In this document: in pieces, positions 6,334 to 9,186 of the stretch | How the letters are laid out: each line of letters opens with the position of its first letter | Numbering within the stretch: the stretch's first letter is position 1 | Assembly: GCA_052389435.1 (NCBI GenBank) | Contig: JBQTIB010000003.1 | Span: 1 to 9,186, forward strand | From: JBQTKD01 sp052389435 | GTDB taxonomy: Bacteria > Actinomycetota > Actinomycetes > Sporichthyales > Sporichthyaceae | DNA: 9,186 nucleotides | Reading direction: 5' to 3' | The notes under the pieces: model-generated | The model's database searches: none | Told to the model about the DNA's origin: nothing | What the model saw: only the letters and a program-made list of their open reading frames with translations | Position numbers and translations under genes: made by a program

Positions 6334-6471
6334 ATGCTTGGAAGCCTTCTCGGCGCTCTCGTTTCCGGCACCCTGGCCCTGCTCGGGCCGATCATCGCGA
6401 TCCCGAACCGGATTCTTTTCGAGTCCGGCGGCTCGCCGATCACGATCCTGCAGACCTTCCTCGGGATCTAG
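6334..6471 (+). CDS. 45-residue hydrophobic membrane peptide, unrecognised
   Basis: I do not recognise this protein. Gene-like evidence is good: AAGGA (6322-6326) at a 7-base spacing from the ATG, about 37 of 44 sense codons after the ATG ending in G or C, and no competing gene on either strand. The peptide begins MLGSLLGALVSGTLALLGPI. Residues 2-24 form one uncharged, Gly/Leu-rich helix able to span or coat a membrane. A Pro-Asn-Arg turn (24-26) follows, then a short tail ending in ITILQTFLGI. The only charged side chains are R26 and E30. It lacks a signal-peptidase site or lipobox. Its TAG (6469-6471) shares CTAG with the convergent helicase stop. A repeat-rich leader of about 140 bases with two hairpins precedes it. 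It could be a small membrane regulator, a cell-envelope peptide, or a toxin-like peptide, and the sequence does not choose between them. Confidence 0.65.
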   Translation: MLGSLLGALVSGTLALLGPIIAIPNRILFESGGSPITILQTFLGI

Positions 6472-8843
6472 AGCTTCTCGACGGGGGCGTAGCGCAGGAG
6501 CAGACGCTTCGGCGCTCCGTCCCCGAAGTCGATCGTCGCCTCGGCCTTGTCCGCCGCTCCCGCGGTGGCGACCACGGTGCCGAGCCCGAACGTGTCGTGG
6601 GTGACCCGATCCCCCACCGCGAGTTGCACGATCGCCGCAGCGGCGCGCGTGCTGCCCGTCGGCCGCGGCGCCGGCGCGGAGGATCCCGCGGCCAATGCGG
6701 CGAGCGGGCTGCGCCCCGCGGTGCGCTGCCAGTCGATCAGCTCGGTCGGGATGTCGTCGACGAAGCGCGACTGCGGGAACCACTGCGGGCTTCCCCAGTT
6801 GCGGCGGACCTCGGCGCGCGTCAGGTAGAGCCGATCCTGAGCCCGCGTCAGACCCACGTAGGCGATGCGTCGTTCCTCCGCCAACTCGACCGGGTCCCCG
6901 AGTGCGCGCATGTGCGGGAAGACCCCGTCCTCGCATCCGGTCAGGAACACCACGGGGAATTCCAGGCCCTTGGCGGTGTGCAGGGTCATCAGCGTCACCC
7001 GGCCGCCGTCGTCGACCGGCTCGCCGTCCTCCGACGCCGCGTCGGGGAGTTGGTCGGAGTCCGCGACCATCGCGACGCGCTCGAGGAAACCGGCCACCTG
7101 GCCTTCGGGGGCAACCTCCTCGTACTCGCTGGCGACGGTGATGAGCTGCTCGAGGTTCTCGACTCGGCCCTCGGCCTTCTCGTCCGCCGAGGTCTCGAGT
7201 TCGCGCAGATAGCCGGTCTGCTCCAGGATCGCGCGCAGCACCGTCGAGGGCGGGGTCTGCGCCTCCACCAGGGTGCGCAAACCGTCCATCGTCTCGTTGA
7301 ACGCCCGGATCGAATTCAGCGATCGGGTCGCGATGCCGTAGGCGTCCTCCGGCCGTTTCAAGGCGGCGCCGAAGGAGATCCGCTCGCGCGAGGCCAGCGC
7401 GTCCACACACGCCTCCGCCCGGTCCCCGATGCCGCGCTTGGGCACGTTCAGGATTCGGCGCAGCGAGACCTCGTCGTCGGGGTTGGCGAGCACCTTGAGG
7501 TAGGCCAGCGCATCGCGGATCTCGGCGCGGTCGTAGAAGCGGGTTCCGCCGACCAGGCGGTAGGGCATGCCCATGCCGATGAAGATCTCCTCGAACACGC
7601 GGGAGGCCGCATTGGTCCGGTAGAAGATCGCAATGTCCCGCGGGGCGGCCAGCCCCGCGTCGTGCAGGCGATCGATCTCGTTGCCGACGAACGTGGCCTC
7701 TTCGTGCTCGTCCGCCGCGACCCAGCCGACGATGCGCTCCCCGGCTCCCCGATCGGTCCAGAGGTTCTTCGGCTTGCGGTCCGGGTTGCGGGCGATGACG
7801 GCGTTCGCGGCGGACAGGATCGTCTGGCTCGACCGGTAGTTCTGTTCGAGCATGACGACCTTGGCGTCGGGATAGTCGGCCTCGAACTCGGCGATGTTGC
7901 GGATGGTGGCGCCGCGGAAGGCGTAGATGGACTGGTCCGCGTCGCCCACCACGCACAGTTCGCCCGGCTCGAGCCCCTCGATCTCGCCCGCCACGCCCAC
8001 GAGTTCGCGCACGAGCACGTACTGCGCGTGGTTGGTGTCCTGGTACTCGTCGACGAGCACGTGCCGGAACCGGCGCCGGTAGTGCTCGGCGACGTCGGGA
8101 AAGGCCTGGAGCAGATTGACCGTGGTCATGATGATGTCGTCGAAGTCGAGCGCGTTCGCGACGCGCAGCCGCCGCTGGTACTCGGTGTAGCACTCGGCGT
8201 AGACGGTGAGGATGGGCCCTTCGGCCCGGGCCGCGTAGCTCTCGTGGTCGAGAAGTTCGTTCTTCGCGCCGCTGATCGCGTTGTTGATCGTCCGCGGGTT
8301 GAAGCGCTTGGGGTCGAGCGACATCTCCTTGCAGATCGAACTCATCAGCCGCCGCGAGTCGGAGTCGTCGTAGATCGAGAAGGCCGAGGTGAACCCGAGC
8401 CGCTTCGCGTCGTGGCGCAGGATGCGCAGGCAGGCGGAGTGGAAGGTGGACACCCAGTGCGGGGCGGCGGAGCCGACGGCCGCCGCCACCCTCTCCTTCA
8501 TTTCCCCCGCGGCCTTGTTGGTGAAGGTGATCGCCAGGATCTGGGACGGGCGCACCCCGCGAGCCCGAATGAGATACGCGATACGCCGCGTCAGCACCCG
8601 GGTTTTGCCCGACCCTGCGCCGGCGACGATCAGCAGCGGGCCGCCGGAGTGTTCGACGGCGGCACGCTGGGCCGGATTCAGCCCGTCGAGCAGGGCCTCG
8701 ACCTCCGCCCGCGCGGGACCGGATTCGGCTGCGACCTGCGCGGATGCCCCCACGCCGGCGGTCTTGGCGGCCAACACTCGCCGGGCGATCTCGCCCGGCG
8801 CCGTCGCCGTGCGGGCAGGGGTGGGTTCGGACCGGTCGCTCAT
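6468..8843 (-). CDS. uvrD1: ATP-dependent DNA helicase UvrD1/PcrA
   Basis: This 791-residue superfamily 1A helicase unwinds DNA with 3'-5' polarity in nucleotide-excision repair and replication-fork maintenance. All motifs are present: Walker A GAGSGKT (75-81), motif Ia ITFTNKAAGEMKER (105-118), Walker B VDEYQDTN (264-271), motif III DADQSIYAFRGA (301-312), motif IV LEQNYRS (332-338), motif V VTLMTLHTAKGLEFP (616-630) and motif VI ending YVGLTRAQDRL. The C-terminal VGDRVTHDTFGLG (743-755) through the final VEKL is the Tudor-like domain shared with mycobacterial UvrD1 and PcrA, which contacts RNA polymerase. The protein is slightly longer than the M. tuberculosis protein, mainly through about 50 residues before LLDGLNPAQR, roughly 30 more than I recall there. 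A GTG at codon 23 is an alternative start. A TAGACT hexamer (8858-8853, minus strand) 9 bases before the ATG suggests a near-leaderless start. The stop shares CTAG with the convergent small gene. Confidence 0.97.
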   Translation of the reverse strand: MSDRSEPTPARTATAPGEIARRVLAAKTAGVGASAQVAAESGPARAEVEALLDGLNPAQRAAVEHSGGPLLIVAGAGSGKTRVLTRRIAYLIRARGVRPSQILAITFTNKAAGEMKERVAAAVGSAAPHWVSTFHSACLRILRHDAKRLGFTSAFSIYDDSDSRRLMSSICKEMSLDPKRFNPRTINNAISGAKNELLDHESYAARAEGPILTVYAECYTEYQRRLRVANALDFDDIIMTTVNLLQAFPDVAEHYRRRFRHVLVDEYQDTNHAQYVLVRELVGVAGEIEGLEPGELCVVGDADQSIYAFRGATIRNIAEFEADYPDAKVVMLEQNYRSSQTILSAANAVIARNPDRKPKNLWTDRGAGERIVGWVAADEHEEATFVGNEIDRLHDAGLAAPRDIAIFYRTNAASRVFEEIFIGMGMPYRLVGGTRFYDRAEIRDALAYLKVLANPDDEVSLRRILNVPKRGIGDRAEACVDALASRERISFGAALKRPEDAYGIATRSLNSIRAFNETMDGLRTLVEAQTPPSTVLRAILEQTGYLRELETSADEKAEGRVENLEQLITVASEYEEVAPEGQVAGFLERVAMVADSDQLPDAASEDGEPVDDGGRVTLMTLHTAKGLEFPVVFLTGCEDGVFPHMRALGDPVELAEERRIAYVGLTRAQDRLYLTRAEVRRNWGSPQWFPQSRFVDDIPTELIDWQRTAGRSPLAALAAGSSAPAPRPTGSTRAAAAIVQLAVGDRVTHDTFGLGTVVATAGAADKAEATIDFGDGAPKRLLLRYAPVEKL

Positions 8844-8911
8844 CTCGATTCGAGTCTATGAGCCGGCGCCGACAGGGACGACACGCGAGATACCCGCCTG
8901 CTCACCGCGGC

Positions 8912-8927
8912 GTCACGTGCCGGTAAC
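8912..8927 (+). promoter_or_regulatory. Tandem GTNAC motif, possible MtrA-type site
   Basis: GTCAC (8912-8916) and GTAAC (8923-8927) are directly repeated half-sites with a 6-base gap, placing the centres 11 bases apart. Actinobacterial MtrA response regulators are reported to bind tandem GTNAC-like half-sites near cell-wall hydrolase and resuscitation-factor genes. The site covers the -35 area of the candidate promoter at 8938-8943, where an activator could sit. A short half-site pair can occur by chance. Confidence 0.4.
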
Positions 8928-8937
8928 CCGGCCCGGT

Positions 8938-8943
8938 TATGGT
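8938..8943 (+). promoter_or_regulatory. Candidate -10 of a rightward transcript
   Basis: TATGGT fits TANNNT. It has no TTGACA-like -35, and the tandem GTNAC motif overlaps that position instead. A start near 8950 would give a leader of about 90 bases before the possible GTG at 9042. Confidence 0.35.
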
Positions 8944-9041
8944 CGAACTGCCTTCGCAGGAGGGCCCGGTCGAGGGGGACCGAGAAAGTCGACGGTGGGG
9001 ACGTCGGGGACAACGCACCCACCGGGCTGAGGGGGGCTTGC

Positions 9042-9081
9042 GTGCGCCTATCGGTGGCCGCTGCCACGCTCCCTCGGCGGC
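9042..9081 (+). CDS. Possible first codons of a gene cut off by low-quality sequence
   Basis: A GTG at 9042 has an AGGGGGG purine run (9030-9036) 5 bases upstream and opens VRLSVAAATLPRR, which could be the start of a signal peptide. The frame then enters a poly-G tract that looks artefactual, so no product can be named. The candidate promoter and GTNAC motif upstream fit a rightward gene divergent from uvrD1. In the family of MtrA-regulated genes a secreted cell-wall enzyme would be expected, but that is a guess. Confidence 0.25.
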
Positions 9082-9186
9082 GGGGGGGGGGGGGGGGCGG
9101 GGCCCCCGCCCCCCCCCCCCCCCCCCCCCCCCACAAGGAAGCGGGGGGGGGGGGTGGGAGGAAAGCCCCGGGGGCCACGGCCCCCC
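9082..9186. other. Poly-G/poly-C low-complexity tract, probable contig-end artefact
   Basis: The end consists of 16 G (9082-9097), mixed G/C blocks, 24 C (9109-9132), the short island ACAAGGAA, then 12 G (9143-9154) and further G/C runs. Nothing else in the window resembles this. Such alternating homopolymers are typical of poly-G read tails and their reverse complements joined at a contig end. I see no gene or biological repeat structure and would not annotate it. Confidence 0.85.

Noticed and set aside
6137..6604. A 155-residue frame with an early Cys-rich stretch (MCACAR), considered as a cysteine-sensing leader peptide
   Set aside because: No sulfur gene follows, the GGGGAGG abuts the GTG with no spacing, there is no stop until inside the helicase gene, and codon usage is not native.
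6597..8861. A 754-residue plus-strand frame opposite the helicase
   Set aside because: It is an antisense reading of uvrD1 caused by high third-position G/C. It has no start signal or recognisable domain.
8861..9041. Possible ydaO (cyclic di-AMP) riboswitch, suggested by GGGGGACC and GACAGG strings before a putative secreted protein
   Set aside because: The motifs occur in the wrong order, and the conserved 3' CCGACAGCTAA-like element is missing.
9082..9186. Poly-G/poly-C as a G-quadruplex or phase-variation tract
   Set aside because: The length, alternation of G and C runs and terminal position fit sequencing or assembly artefact much better.

Overview
The window comes from a high-GC actinobacterium, most likely a mycolic-acid-containing member of the Mycobacteriales (Rhodococcus, Gordonia, Nocardia or Dietzia type). 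The evidence is strong G/C at third codon positions, a helicase clearly orthologous to mycobacterial UvrD1 including its C-terminal domain, two DtxR/IdeR-type iron boxes, and probable leaderless starts. The genus cannot be fixed from sequence alone.

Layout. Positions 1-186 form an upstream region ending in an IdeR-like box that overlaps a -10 element. Positions 187-3136 hold a tight operon on the + strand: two FecCD-family permeases and a FecE/FepC-type ATPase, with a 4-base GTGA overlap and then a 2-base gap. Facing it across a 21-base convergent gap is a 599-residue ABC exporter-type half transporter (- strand, 3158-4957). A 98-base divergent region with a second IdeR-like box (5019-5037) separates the exporter from a lipoprotein siderophore-binding protein (+, 5056-6231). 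Next come a regulatory-looking interval rich in repeats and a 45-residue hydrophobic peptide gene (+, 6334-6471). The uvrD1/pcrA helicase gene follows (- strand, 6468-8843), and its stop codon shares a CTAG with the peptide's stop. Beyond the helicase lies a promoter-like region with a tandem GTNAC motif and perhaps the first codons of a secreted protein. Reliable sequence then dissolves into poly-G/poly-C at 9082-9186, almost certainly a contig-end artefact.

How it works together. The lipoprotein should capture a ferric siderophore outside the cytoplasmic membrane, the two permeases form the channel, and the ATPase drives import. The binding protein and its channel are in different transcription units, but near-identical iron boxes (16/19 positions) would co-regulate them. 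The exporter-type protein lies between the two importer pieces and plausibly secretes or recycles a siderophore, although its substrate cannot be read from sequence. No siderophore biosynthesis gene is in view. UvrD1 is a housekeeping DNA-repair helicase.

Most of the window is a recognisable iron-uptake locus plus a repair gene. The least explained part is 6116-6471. There the binding-protein reading frame appears to run past its natural end, probably through a one-base frameshift. A candidate promoter with flanking direct repeats and a palindrome at its start site precedes a hairpin-rich leader and the unrecognised membrane peptide.
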